This document shows, one piece after another, positions 15,839 through 24,429 of a DNA stretch of 49,123 nt. This DNA comes from an uncultured Porphyromonadaceae bacterium. Lineage in GTDB: Bacteria > Bacteroidota > Bacteroidia > Bacteroidales > UBA11471. Below the pieces are notes generated by a model, which was given only the letters and a program-made list of their open reading frames with translations, was not told the origin of the DNA and did no database searches. The stretch covers positions 1 through 49,123 of the forward strand of contig URHG01000017.1 in assembly GCA_900547555.1 (NCBI GenBank), given 5' to 3'. Numbering within the stretch: the stretch's first letter is position 1; each line of letters begins with the position of its first letter. The translations under genes were made by a program, and so were the position numbers.

Positions 15839-15933
15839 CGTTTTGCGGGAGGTAACCCTATTTTGTCATTAGGGTGTGAGAAAGATGCCGGGAGGAATGT
15901 GCACAAGGCTGACGGTAGAAAGCAGCAAAATAA

Positions 15934-15968
15934 AAAGGGTACGCCGTTGTTTTTTCGGCGCACCCTTT
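15934..15968 (-). terminator. Terminator of the pectate lyase gene
   Basis: A 12-bp stem with one mismatch (AAAGGGT-CGCCG / CGGCG-ACCCTTT) is followed on the minus strand by TTTTATTTT. Confidence 0.75.
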
Positions 15969-15988
15969 GTTTTAGATGTCTTTGGCAA

Positions 15989-18370
15989 TTACTCTTTGAT
16001 AAGCTTCAATGTTTGCACGTTTTCATGGGTGATGATGCGGCATATATAAGAACCTACGGGGAGGTTGGCCAAAGGCAATTCGATATTGTGGTTTCCTGCC
16101 TGCTGTGTAAGCGATGTTTGGTAAAGAGTCTGACCCGAAAACGATATAATATCTATTTTTACCGTTGAGGCTTTATCCAGCGAATAAGATAGCATTGCAT
16201 TCTCTCGCACGGGATTGGGCGATACCTTTATTGCGGTTGCATCGGTTGCCGTAGCTATGTCGATACCCGAGGTTGTAATATTATCGGCTGTTCCGGTACG
16301 ACCGTAGAAAGTAACGTCCTTGAAAGCAATGGTGTATTTCAAACTTTTCAAAGCCCCTTTTGTATAAGGCTGGAATTTCAGGTAGAAAGATTGCCCCGGA
16401 GAAACAAGTATGGGTTTCTCCAATTTGTAAGAAAAGAGTTGATAATTGTCCCGTTCGGGTTGTGCTCCGAAATAAAGTTCCGTAGCCGTAGAGAAAGATT
16501 CTCGTATATCACAGTAAGCCGAAAAAAGCATATTGTCGGTTCCCATGCGTTTGGCATAGAACGAAACGGAGTCGATCGCCATATAGCGTTCGTTTTCGGG
16601 AGTAATGGCATACTGGATATAGATACTGTCTACGATACCTCCGTTATTTATCCAATGGTCGGCTGCGTATCTCAAATATCCGCCGTTAAGCTCGGTATGC
16701 AGTCCGCTGATGGTCATCTCCGTTGATAGAAGTTCGGGTGCGCTGCTTGCTGTTTTTTCGCTGTTTTTCATTTCCCATATCGTAACGGCTTTGTCTCCGC
16801 CTACGAGAACTCGGTTATCTTCTTCGGGTTCATACCCTTCACCCGGTTTGTAATAGTCCTCGTCGGTATAGTTGGGCTGTATGTAAGCAGGATAAAACTC
16901 TTCGATACTGTTTTCCGATTCGGCAGTTCCGTCTCTCATGATGTCCTCGACGAGACTGTTGATGTAGACTTCGAGTGCTGTATATCCGTTGGCCCCGGGA
17001 AAAGGTTGTGCGGCATCGTCCATATTCTTGGGATCAAGCCCGTTGGCGATTTCCCATGCGTCGGGTATTCCGTCGTTGTCGCTGTCTTTCAGTCGGCGGG
17101 TGGTTTCGTATTCGATATAACCTTCCACATCGTTTTGTGAATCGATAATGCCGTTGGTGCTGCCGTTCGAACCCTCGTATGTGTATATTCCGCCTTCGGT
17201 TTCACTCATGATACGCAGGTCGATTGCGTCGCGGAGATACGATGCACCGACGTAGTTCAAGACTTTCTCATACGCTTTTTCGGCCGAATGACGAGATATT
17301 TCGGGCGAGTCGAAAGCTACGAGCGATTTGATGGAGGCAATGCCACCTGTCGGTGTCCCGTTGGGGTGTATGCCGCTCCAATTATTACTGTTTACGCTCT
17401 CGATATTTTTCATCGAGGTCGAGTTGCTTTGAATTTCGGGACAGGTGTTGTCGAATACGTTACCGTTGACATAGAATTTTCCCCATACGCCGGCTTCGTT
17501 GGTATTGCTGCCGTCGTCGGCATTGGGCGAGAAGATACGGTGTACGAGCGATGTTTTTGTCGCTGTCGAAGGACCGGGTTTGTAGTAGTTGTTGATGAAA
17601 TTGTAAGAGCCTCCTTCACCGGCATAGCCGCCGTTGGTGGGTCCCCAGTTGTAGAATACGTTGTTGATGAGATCTACACGTTCGTCATCGGGACGGCCGG
17701 TATAGCGGCTTCCGCACAATCGGGGTGTGCGGCTTGTGTGATGTGCCAACATGTTGTGGTGGAATGTTGCACCTTCACCACCCCAGATACCTCCGTAACC
17801 GTGGTTTCCTTTGACGTGAACCGATCGGCTGAGGCTTTCGCTGAGCAGACACCATTGCAAGGTGAAATTTTTGTTACCGTAGAAAGAACCGCACTCGTCG
17901 GTACACCAACTCATGGTACAGTGGTCGATGATGACGCCGTTGCGGTTTGTACTGGTCATGGCGTCGTCTTCGCTCTTGGCTTCGTCGCCCATACGGCAAC
18001 GGATAAATCGCACGATGACGTTATCGGCTTGTATCGATACGTTGTAGTTTTTGATGCAGATACCGTCGCCGGGGGCTGTTTGTCCGGCTATGGTTACATC
18101 TCCCGATTTTATGCTGAGTCTCGATTTCAGTTCGATGGTACCCGATACGTCGAAGACGATGGTGCGGGCGCCACCCTGTTCTACGGCCCAACGCAACGAA
18201 CCTTCTCCGCTGTCGTTGAGATTGGTAACATGAATGGTTTTACCGCCCCGTCCACCGGTAACGTATCGTCCGTAACCTTCGGCTCCCGGAAATGCGGGCA
18301 GTTCTTGTCCGAAAGATGTCGATGCGGCCATGAAGAGGCCGAAAGAAAGAAGTAAGAATTTGTTTTTCAT
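15989..18370 (-). CDS. Secreted PL1-like pectate lyase with T9SS tail
   Basis: A 793-aa protein with signal peptide (1-21), then a right-handed beta-helix catalytic part (about 22-420) of the PL1-type pectate lyases of Bacteroidota: FPGAEGYGRYVTGGRGGK, NDSGEGSLRWAV, VIIDHCTMSWCTDE and SRTPRLCGSRY. It would cleave polygalacturonan by beta-elimination. Residues 429-440 (DSDNDGIPDAWE) are a thrombospondin type 3-like calcium motif. A beta-sandwich-like region covers about 540-710. The final 80 residues (AIKVSPNPVRENAML...LPVGSYICRI) are a clear T9SS type A sorting domain. It is transcribed convergently to the xylanase pair, and a 157-base gap upstream contains the nhaD hairpin. Confidence 0.88.
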   Translation of the reverse strand: MKNKFLLLSFGLFMAASTSFGQELPAFPGAEGYGRYVTGGRGGKTIHVTNLNDSGEGSLRWAVEQGGARTIVFDVSGTIELKSRLSIKSGDVTIAGQTAPGDGICIKNYNVSIQADNVIVRFIRCRMGDEAKSEDDAMTSTNRNGVIIDHCTMSWCTDECGSFYGNKNFTLQWCLLSESLSRSVHVKGNHGYGGIWGGEGATFHHNMLAHHTSRTPRLCGSRYTGRPDDERVDLINNVFYNWGPTNGGYAGEGGSYNFINNYYKPGPSTATKTSLVHRIFSPNADDGSNTNEAGVWGKFYVNGNVFDNTCPEIQSNSTSMKNIESVNSNNWSGIHPNGTPTGGIASIKSLVAFDSPEISRHSAEKAYEKVLNYVGASYLRDAIDLRIMSETEGGIYTYEGSNGSTNGIIDSQNDVEGYIEYETTRRLKDSDNDGIPDAWEIANGLDPKNMDDAAQPFPGANGYTALEVYINSLVEDIMRDGTAESENSIEEFYPAYIQPNYTDEDYYKPGEGYEPEEDNRVLVGGDKAVTIWEMKNSEKTASSAPELLSTEMTISGLHTELNGGYLRYAADHWINNGGIVDSIYIQYAITPENERYMAIDSVSFYAKRMGTDNMLFSAYCDIRESFSTATELYFGAQPERDNYQLFSYKLEKPILVSPGQSFYLKFQPYTKGALKSLKYTIAFKDVTFYGRTGTADNITTSGIDIATATDATAIKVSPNPVRENAMLSYSLDKASTVKIDIISFSGQTLYQTSLTQQAGNHNIELPLANLPVGSYICRIITHENVQTLKLIKE

Positions 18371-18470
18371 GATCGATTTATTTTTCCAGTATGCAAAGAA
18401 ATAAATTTATTTCCAATGAAAAGTGGATTTTTGTGTATAATGGGAGGATAAAATGTGCATGTTAAAGATA

Positions 18471-18505
18471 AACGTCCCGGGGAGCCGATAGCTCCCCGGG
18501 ACGTT
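18471..18505 (-). terminator. Strong hairpin after nhaD
   Basis: A perfect 15-bp GC-rich stem (AACGTCCCGGGGAGC / GCTCCCCGGGACGTT, 5-base loop). The minus-strand continuation has only a weak T-run, so termination may depend on stem strength. Confidence 0.65.
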
Positions 18506-18527
18506 TACGGATAGAAGAAGATAAAAA

Positions 18528-19946
18528 TTACATGGCGCTTTCGATAAGCGGTTTCAAGTATATGGCTTCGAGGATATATACACCTGCTCCGGCCAAATAG
18601 CCGATAAGGGCGAGTAGGGAAATGTTTTTGAGATACCAGCCGAAGTTGATTTTTTCCAGCCCCATAGCTACGACACCGGCGGCGGAACCGATGATAAGGA
18701 TACTTCCGCCCACTCCGGCACAGTAAGAGATAAATTCCCAAAATGTGCCATCTTGTACAAAGTTGGCCATATATCCTACCGTTCCCGGGTCGGCAATGGG
18801 GTACATACCCATAGCAGCCGCCACGAGAGGAACGTTGTCGACGATCGATGACAAGATGCCTAAAACGATGTTGATGATATATACATTATGCACTTCTTCG
18901 TCGAGCCAGCCGGCCACCGATCCGAGGATACCGGTCGATTGCAGTACGGCCACAGCCATGAGTATGCCGAGGAAGAAAAGAATCGAGGGCATGTCGATAC
19001 GCGAAATGACTTGGGGCACACGGTGTTCCTCGGCTTTTTCGAGCATCTTATGGTTGTACATGATTTCGGTGAAAATCCACAGCAGACTCAGTACGAATAG
19101 AATCCCGATAAAGGGAGGCAGGTGTGTGATGGATTTGAATATGGGAACGAAGATGAGTCCGCCGACACCGAGGAAGAAAAGTGTTTTCTTTTCCCGGGGC
19201 GAGATGAAATCGCTGCGGGTAACGATTCGGTTTCCTTCGGGCAACTCGCCGTTGAGTTTACGGGTAGCGAAAGCCAACGGGATAATAAGGGCTACGACAC
19301 TCGGCAAGAAAACATAAGTCACGAGAGCTGCTGTCGTAACGTTGCCGTTTACCCACAACATGATGGTCGTAACATCGCCGATGGGCGACCAAGCACCTCC
19401 GGTATTGGCGGCGATGACTATCATGCTGGCGTATATCCAGCGTTCACGTTGGTCATTGACAAGTTTGCGTAGCAGCATGATCATGACGATGGTCGTCGTG
19501 AGATTGTCGAGCACGGCCGATAGGAAGAACGCGATGATGCAGATAATCCACAACAGTTTGCGTTTCTGGCGTGTCGTGATACGGTCGGTGATGATAGAGA
19601 ATCCCCCGTGTACATCGATGAGTTCGACGATGGTCATGGCCCCAACGAGGAAAAAGAGGGTGGAAGATATATCTCCCATGTGTTCGATAATCTTCACATT
19701 GAGAATAAATTCGAGGCACTGCCGGGCCAGTGACTCTTGTTGCAGGGAGGCCGAGGAAGCGGCGATGAACTCTTTCAGTTCTTCACCACTGACGGCAGGA
19801 ACGATGGTTTCGGCACCGAAGGCGTAAAGTACCCATAAGAGCATGCCCAAGAGAAGTGCCGATGCTGTTTTGTCGATGCGCAAGGGGTGTTCGAGCGCTA
19901 TCGCCAAATAACCGATAATGAATAATACGGTAATAGCTACTAACAT
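18528..19946 (-). CDS. nhaD: NhaD-type sodium/proton antiporter
   Basis: A 472-aa inner-membrane protein with about eleven to twelve hydrophobic segments, of the ion-transporter superfamily NhaD branch. Diagnostic-looking stretches are SAVLDNLTTTIVMIMLLRKL, NTGGAWSPIGDVTTIMLW and SSIVDNVPLVAAAMGMYP, with the paired Asp/Asn-Thr loops expected for sodium exchange. It would expel sodium in exchange for protons, a common need of Bacteroidales with a sodium-pumping respiratory chain. The gene is probably monocistronic, with a -7 like TATCTTTG (minus strand, 19991-19998) upstream and a hairpin downstream. Confidence 0.9.
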   Translation of the reverse strand: MLVAITVLFIIGYLAIALEHPLRIDKTASALLLGMLLWVLYAFGAETIVPAVSGEELKEFIAASSASLQQESLARQCLEFILNVKIIEHMGDISSTLFFLVGAMTIVELIDVHGGFSIITDRITTRQKRKLLWIICIIAFFLSAVLDNLTTTIVMIMLLRKLVNDQRERWIYASMIVIAANTGGAWSPIGDVTTIMLWVNGNVTTAALVTYVFLPSVVALIIPLAFATRKLNGELPEGNRIVTRSDFISPREKKTLFFLGVGGLIFVPIFKSITHLPPFIGILFVLSLLWIFTEIMYNHKMLEKAEEHRVPQVISRIDMPSILFFLGILMAVAVLQSTGILGSVAGWLDEEVHNVYIINIVLGILSSIVDNVPLVAAAMGMYPIADPGTVGYMANFVQDGTFWEFISYCAGVGGSILIIGSAAGVVAMGLEKINFGWYLKNISLLALIGYLAGAGVYILEAIYLKPLIESAM

Positions 19947-19990
19947 GGTAATTAAATTTTAGAAAAAAATTATTGCTCCAAATTGTCAGG

Positions 19991-19998
19991 CAAAGATA
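19991..19998 (-). promoter_or_regulatory. -7 element of nhaD
   Basis: TATCTTTG on the minus strand, 45 bases before the nhaD start. No clear -33 element is visible because the der terminator fills that position. Confidence 0.4.
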
Positions 19999-20004
19999 GC
20001 AAAA

Positions 20005-20040
20005 TAATAAAAAACACCTCTGCTGAGGTGTTTTTTTTAT
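20005..20040 (-). terminator. Terminator of der
   Basis: A 10-bp stem (AAAACACCTC / GAGGTGTTTT) with a 4-base loop lies just past the der stop, with T/A runs on both sides. It can serve either strand. Confidence 0.8.
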
Positions 20041-20042
20041 TA

Positions 20043-21359
20043 TTATTTTTCTCGTATAATGATATTGATGGGAGTTCCCGAGAAGTTCCACTTCGAACGT
20101 ATTTGGTTTTCGAGAAAGTGCTTATAAGGATCTTTAACCCATTGCGGGAGGTTGCAGAAGAAAATAAACGTGGGGACAGGTGTCCCTTTCAATTGTGTTA
20201 CATATTTTATTTTTACGTATTTCCCTTTATTGGCTGGTGGCGGATAATTCTCGATAACGGCAAGCATCTCTTCATTGAGTTTTGCTGTGGGAACATGGCG
20301 ATGACGGTTTTTATATACTTCCGACGCGCTTTCGAGAACTTTGAATATCCGTTGTTTGGTAAGGGCCGAGGTATATACGATAGGAAAATCGGTGAATGGA
20401 GCGAGACGGGCACGTATAGCGTTCTCGAATGTTTTGATGGCTTGCGTGCTTTTGTCTTCCACGAGATCCCATTTATTGATGCACACCACCAACCCTTTTT
20501 TATTTTTCTGTATGAGCGAGAAGATGTTGAGATCCTGACCTTCGATACCACGGGTGGCATCGATCATGAGTATACATACGTCGGAATTTTCGATGGCGCG
20601 TATCGACCGTATGACCGAGTAGTATTCGATATCTTCGTTTACTTTCCCTTTTTTGCGTATGCCGGCAGTGTCGATGATATAAAAGTCGAAGCCGAATTTG
20701 TTATAACGGCTATTTACCGAGTCGCGTGTCGTCCCGGCTATATCGGTAACGATATAGCGGTCTTCACCGATGAAAGCGTTGATGATCGATGATTTCCCGG
20801 CATTGGGGCGACCTACGACGGCGATACGAGGAATATTTTCTTCGAGTTCCTCTTCTTCGTTTTGGGAGGGAAAATGTTCGATGACAGCGTCGAGCAATTC
20901 ACCTGTACCCGAACCGTTGACAGCCGAGATGCAGAACGGATCTCCCAATCCGAAAGCATAAAACTCGGCCGAGGCGTATTGCGATGCGTTATTCTCTACT
21001 TTGTTGGCAACCAGCAATGTGGGCTTTTTACTGCGCCGCAGTATGGCTGCCACCTTATCGTCGAGATCGGTGATACCATGAATGGCATCGACGACAAAGA
21101 GTATGACATCGGCTTCTTCGATGGCAATCGCTACTTGCTTGTTGATTTCTTCCTCGAAAACGTCATCGGAGTTGACTACCCAACCGCCGGTGTCGACAAT
21201 CGAAAATTCTTGTCCTGTCCAGTAAACCTTTCCGTATTGGCGGTCGCGAGTCGTTCCCGCTTCGTCGTTGACAATGGCTTGACGGCTTTGCGTGAGCCGG
21301 TTGAACAAGGTCGATTTGCCTACATTGGGGCGACCTACGATAGCTACTAAGTTTCCCAT
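20043..21359 (-). CDS. der: Ribosome assembly GTPase Der (EngA)
   Basis: A 438-aa GTPase with two tandem G domains and a C-terminal KH-like domain, as in all Der proteins. The first domain has GRPNVGKSTLFN (9-20), DTGG and NKVE; the second has GRPNAGKSSIIN (about 180), DTAG and NKWD. It acts in 50S subunit maturation. It follows era by 40 bases in the same direction, so the two ribosome-assembly GTPases form an operon. Confidence 0.97.
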   Translation of the reverse strand: MGNLVAIVGRPNVGKSTLFNRLTQSRQAIVNDEAGTTRDRQYGKVYWTGQEFSIVDTGGWVVNSDDVFEEEINKQVAIAIEEADVILFVVDAIHGITDLDDKVAAILRRSKKPTLLVANKVENNASQYASAEFYAFGLGDPFCISAVNGSGTGELLDAVIEHFPSQNEEEELEENIPRIAVVGRPNAGKSSIINAFIGEDRYIVTDIAGTTRDSVNSRYNKFGFDFYIIDTAGIRKKGKVNEDIEYYSVIRSIRAIENSDVCILMIDATRGIEGQDLNIFSLIQKNKKGLVVCINKWDLVEDKSTQAIKTFENAIRARLAPFTDFPIVYTSALTKQRIFKVLESASEVYKNRHRHVPTAKLNEEMLAVIENYPPPANKGKYVKIKYVTQLKGTPVPTFIFFCNLPQWVKDPYKHFLENQIRSKWNFSGTPINIIIREK

Positions 21360-21399
21360 AGTTATCTTTCTTTTATTCGATGCGGATAATTTGTCGGAA

Positions 21400-22284
21400 T
21401 CAATCGAGTTGATAACCGAACGATTTTAACTTGTTCTCTTTGTTACGCCAGTCTTTTTCTACCTTGACATAGAGTTCGAGAAACACTTTCTTCTCGAAAA
21501 ACGATTCGATGTCTTTACGGGCTGCCATTCCTACCTGTTTCAACATTTTACCACCTTTCCCGATGATAATACCCTTTTGAGAATCCCGTTCGACATAGAT
21601 GACCGTCATGATATGTATCTGTTTGTCATCTTCCTTGAATTGCTCGACGGCTACTTCGCAGGCATAAGGAATCTCTTTATCGTAGGTGAGCAGTATTTTT
21701 TCGCGGATAATTTCGGTAACGAAAAAACGGGCGGGTTTGTCGGTAAGAGCATCTTTTTCAAAAAACGGTGGGGACGGGGGCAGCAACTCTTTGATGCGGC
21801 GTATCAAGTAATCGAGATTGAATTTATGCTGGGCCGATACCGGTATTACTTCGGCATCGGGCAGACGGTTTTTCCATTTTTCTACGAGGTCTTCGAGTTG
21901 GGATTGGTCTTGCAACAGGTCGATTTTGTTTATGAGGAGTATGACCGGAATCGTTTCTTTGGCGACCCGTTCGAGGAACTCGGGATTTTTGTCGGGAGTT
22001 TCGACGACATCGGTTACATAGAGCAGAATGTCGGCATCGGTAAGGGCCGATTGCGAGAAATTGAGCATCGACTCTTGCAGCTTGTAATGCGGTGAGAGGA
22101 CTCCCGGCGTGTCGGAATAGACGATTTGCATATCGTCGGTGTTTACGATACCCATGATGCGGTGGCGGGTCGTTTGGGCTTTGGAGGTAATGATCGAAAT
22201 CCGCTCTCCGACGAGCGAATTCATCAGCGTCGATTTTCCCACGTTGGGATTACCTACGATGTTTACAAATCCGGCTTTATGCAT
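21400..22284 (-). CDS. era: GTPase Era
   Basis: A 294-aa protein with G1 GNPNVGKSTLMN (10-21), G3 DTPG, G4 NKID and a C-terminal KH domain containing GIIIGKGGKMLK. Era binds the 3' end of 16S rRNA and helps mature the 30S subunit. It lies between fabH and der; a terminator after fabH suggests era and der may also have their own promoter. Confidence 0.97.
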   Translation of the reverse strand: MHKAGFVNIVGNPNVGKSTLMNSLVGERISIITSKAQTTRHRIMGIVNTDDMQIVYSDTPGVLSPHYKLQESMLNFSQSALTDADILLYVTDVVETPDKNPEFLERVAKETIPVILLINKIDLLQDQSQLEDLVEKWKNRLPDAEVIPVSAQHKFNLDYLIRRIKELLPPSPPFFEKDALTDKPARFFVTEIIREKILLTYDKEIPYACEVAVEQFKEDDKQIHIMTVIYVERDSQKGIIIGKGGKMLKQVGMAARKDIESFFEKKVFLELYVKVEKDWRNKENKLKSFGYQLD

Positions 22285-22319
22285 ATCATTATATTGTTAG
22301 AAGAATGATCCGGTGTCAA

Positions 22320-22347
22320 AAAAAGGCGGCAAACATGCCGCCTTTTT
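22320..22347 (-). terminator. Terminator between fabH and era
   Basis: A 12-bp stem (AAAAAGGCGGCA / TGCCGCCTTTTT, loop AACA) followed on the minus strand by a T-run. Confidence 0.85.
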
Positions 22348-22380
22348 GGTTTTGAGGAAAAACACTCGACGGGTGTTTTA

Positions 22381-23421
22381 TTATTCTGCGTCTTCGGTGT
22401 CGTTGAGGGTTTCCGGTATCTCTTGGACATCTTCCGGATTATAACCCCATTTGAGATAGACCGAACCCCAGATAAATCCGGCACCGAACGAAGTCAGTAC
22501 TATCTTGTCGCCTTTTTTGAGTTTCTTTTCCCAGTCGGCCAGACACAAAGGAATGGAAGCGGCACTGGTATTTCCGTACTTTTCTATGGTAACAACGACT
22601 TTTTTAGGATCGATGTTCATACGATCGGCTATGGCTTCGATGATGCGGAGGTTGGCTTGGTGGGGTATGAACCAGTCGATGGTATCGACTGTCAGATTGT
22701 TACGCTTGAGAATATCTTCCGAAACTTGGAGCATCGAAGATACGGCATATTTGTAGACGATGCGACCTTCTTGGTAAACAAAATGTTCACGATGGTCGAC
22801 GGTTTCATGACTGGCGGGACGCACCGAACCTCCGGCTTTCATGTGGAGGAACGGCAACCCGACACCGTCGGTATGAATAATCGAGTCCATGACACCGTAA
22901 TCTTCTTCTGTCGCTACAACCAAAGCTGCCGTACCGCCGTCTCCAAAGAGGGGACAAGTCGAACGGTCTTGATAGTCGGTTATCGACGACATTTTTTCTG
23001 TAGCGACGACCATCGCCTTTTTGCACATACCGCTGCGTATGTAAGCGGTAGCGGCCTGTAATGCAACGATGAAACCCGAGCAGGCGGCTTGTATATCGTA
23101 GCAGAATGCGTTGTTGATACCCGCTTTTCTGGCGACGATCGATGCCGTCGAAGGGAAGCGATAGTCGGGTGTGGACGTAGCGCAAATGACAACGTCGATT
23201 TCTTCGGGAGCTGTATTGGTTTTATGCAATACTTTCTTTACGGCTCTTGAACCCATTTTGGAGCTTCCCAAACCTTCTCCTTTCAGTATGTGGCGGGTCT
23301 TGATACCTACGCGGGTAGTGATCCACTCGTCGGTGGTATCGACCATTTTCGATAGTTCTTCGTTGGTGAGTATATCGTCGGGCACATAAGAAGCGATGCC
23401 CGCAATCATAGCATTTACCAT
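22381..23421 (-). CDS. fabH: 3-oxoacyl-ACP synthase III (FabH)
   Basis: A 346-aa thiolase-fold enzyme that condenses an acyl-CoA starter with malonyl-ACP to start fatty acid synthesis. The catalytic triad is visible: Cys in IQAACSGF, His in WFIPHQANLRI and Asn in EKYGNTSAAS. The C-terminus has an acidic tail (DVQEIPETLNDTEDAE) longer than in E. coli. The start is at 23421, or possibly the second Met at 23409. The rpmF-fabH neighbourhood is widely conserved. A terminator-like hairpin sits right before its start (separate entry). Confidence 0.95.
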   Translation of the reverse strand: MVNAMIAGIASYVPDDILTNEELSKMVDTTDEWITTRVGIKTRHILKGEGLGSSKMGSRAVKKVLHKTNTAPEEIDVVICATSTPDYRFPSTASIVARKAGINNAFCYDIQAACSGFIVALQAATAYIRSGMCKKAMVVATEKMSSITDYQDRSTCPLFGDGGTAALVVATEEDYGVMDSIIHTDGVGLPFLHMKAGGSVRPASHETVDHREHFVYQEGRIVYKYAVSSMLQVSEDILKRNNLTVDTIDWFIPHQANLRIIEAIADRMNIDPKKVVVTIEKYGNTSAASIPLCLADWEKKLKKGDKIVLTSFGAGFIWGSVYLKWGYNPEDVQEIPETLNDTEDAE

Positions 23422-23427
23422 AGTAGT

Positions 23428-23477
23428 TAAAAAAACAGCACACTAAATATTGTGCAGGTCGAAATATTTAGTGTGCT
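23428..23477 (-). promoter_or_regulatory. Terminator/attenuator-like hairpin between rpmF and fabH
   Basis: A perfect 15-bp inverted repeat (AGCACACTAAATATT / AATATTTAGTGTGCT, 11-base loop) followed on the minus strand by GTTTTTTT. The run ends about ten bases before the fabH start codon. It has all parts of an intrinsic terminator, so fabH is either controlled by attenuation or transcribed from a promoter within it. Confidence 0.7.
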
Positions 23478-23556
23478 TTATTAAAGGTTATACAATCGGT
23501 TCTACGGTCGAACAAAAAAGGTGTCCGACACAAATTTCTCTAAAAAGTCACACTTT

Positions 23557-23742
23557 TTAGATGGCTGCCTCTTTCTCGATAGCCAATTTGCCGCGGTAAT
23601 AACCGCATTCTCCGCATACGGTGTGATAGATGTGCCAAGCACCGCAGTTAGGACATACGACCATAGTGGGGGCAACAGCCTTATCGTGGGTTCTTCTTTT
23701 GGCTGTTCTCGTTTTCGATTGTCTTCTTTTAGGATGTGCCAT
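23557..23742 (-). CDS. rpmF: 50S ribosomal protein L32
   Basis: A 61-aa basic protein starting MAHPKRRQSKTRTAKRRTHD, the L32 signature. It has a zinc ribbon (CPNC and CGEC), so it is the zinc-binding form. It is encoded 16 bases after the yceD-like gene, the common yceD-rpmF-fabH arrangement. Confidence 0.97.
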   Translation of the reverse strand: MAHPKRRQSKTRTAKRRTHDKAVAPTMVVCPNCGAWHIYHTVCGECGYYRGKLAIEKEAAI

Positions 23743-23758
23743 TTCTGTATAGGTTTAG

Positions 23759-24289
23759 TTATTTGTTTTCTTTTAGTTTTTTCAATGCGTTCCAACGCGG
23801 GTCTACGGGTTCTTCATTACCGGAGATTTCATCGCTTGCGGCACTGTGCGCTTTGAGTAACGTTTCCATTTCGGGGTTGCACATGCCTTCGGGGTGCGTG
23901 TGTTTCAACGGAATGGTGAGTGCGATACATTCGTACATATACCACGCCAGGTTGATAGTTCCTTCCGCTTCGGGAACGACGATGAGGTTTTCACCTTCTT
24001 CGCTATATTCTTCCCCGAATTTTACATAAAGGGTATCTTCTGTTTCCACCGGAAGTTCCATGTCATCGAGACATCGATCGCAGGGAATAACGATGTGCCC
24101 TTTTATGTCGAAGTGCAACTCGAACGTATCGCCGGTACGTCTCAACATAAGGCCGATGTTTACTTTCCCGTTTTGTATTTCGGGCGAATCAATTTCCGCA
24201 AAAAAAGAATGATCGAGGGTATACTCGTAAGAGTGAGTGCCTTCGCTCAGACTTTTCAGTGAAATCGTATATTTATCGGCCTTTCCCAC
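23759..24289 (-). CDS. YceD/DUF177 family protein
   Basis: A 176-aa acidic protein of the DUF177 family, whose members are linked to 23S rRNA accumulation and are nearly always next to rpmF, as here. A CDRC motif (IPCDRCLDD, about residues 71-79) is the family hallmark. The start appears to be GTG at 24287-24289 (MGKADKYTISL), with a good promoter 24 bases upstream. It is the first gene of the rpmF-fabH transcript. Confidence 0.85.
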   Translation of the reverse strand: MGKADKYTISLKSLSEGTHSYEYTLDHSFFAEIDSPEIQNGKVNIGLMLRRTGDTFELHFDIKGHIVIPCDRCLDDMELPVETEDTLYVKFGEEYSEEGENLIVVPEAEGTINLAWYMYECIALTIPLKHTHPEGMCNPEMETLLKAHSAASDEISGNEEPVDPRWNALKKLKENK

Positions 24290-24312
24290 AGTTCTCTGCT
24301 GTTAAAACCCTG

Positions 24313-24345
24313 CAAAGGTACAAAAAATAATTGTTCTTGTGCAAA
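24313..24345 (-). promoter_or_regulatory. Promoter of the yceD-rpmF-fabH operon
   Basis: On the minus strand: TTTGC (24345-24341), 20-base spacer, TACCTTTG (24320-24313). It fits the Bacteroidota consensus closely. The implied transcript starts only about 15-20 bases before the GTG. Confidence 0.7.
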
Positions 24346-24429
24346 ATCCTTATAAAAAAAGATTCGGAGAGGATGATTTTGAGTATTAAGACGCTTATGT
24401 TTCTATTTATGATACAGTGAAATAGCTGT

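Larger units (their letters stand above)
15406..15988. other. 583-base convergent gap: two terminators and a repeat array
   Basis: This gap lies between the convergent xylanase and pectate lyase genes. It holds the xylanase terminator, an array of dispersed repeats (15571-15838) and the pectate lyase terminator. I see no gene of credible length in it. Confidence 0.7.

Noticed and set aside
17288..18355. A 355-codon plus-strand open frame over the pectate lyase
   Set aside because: Antisense to the beta-helix domain; composition is a mirror of the lyase coding strand.
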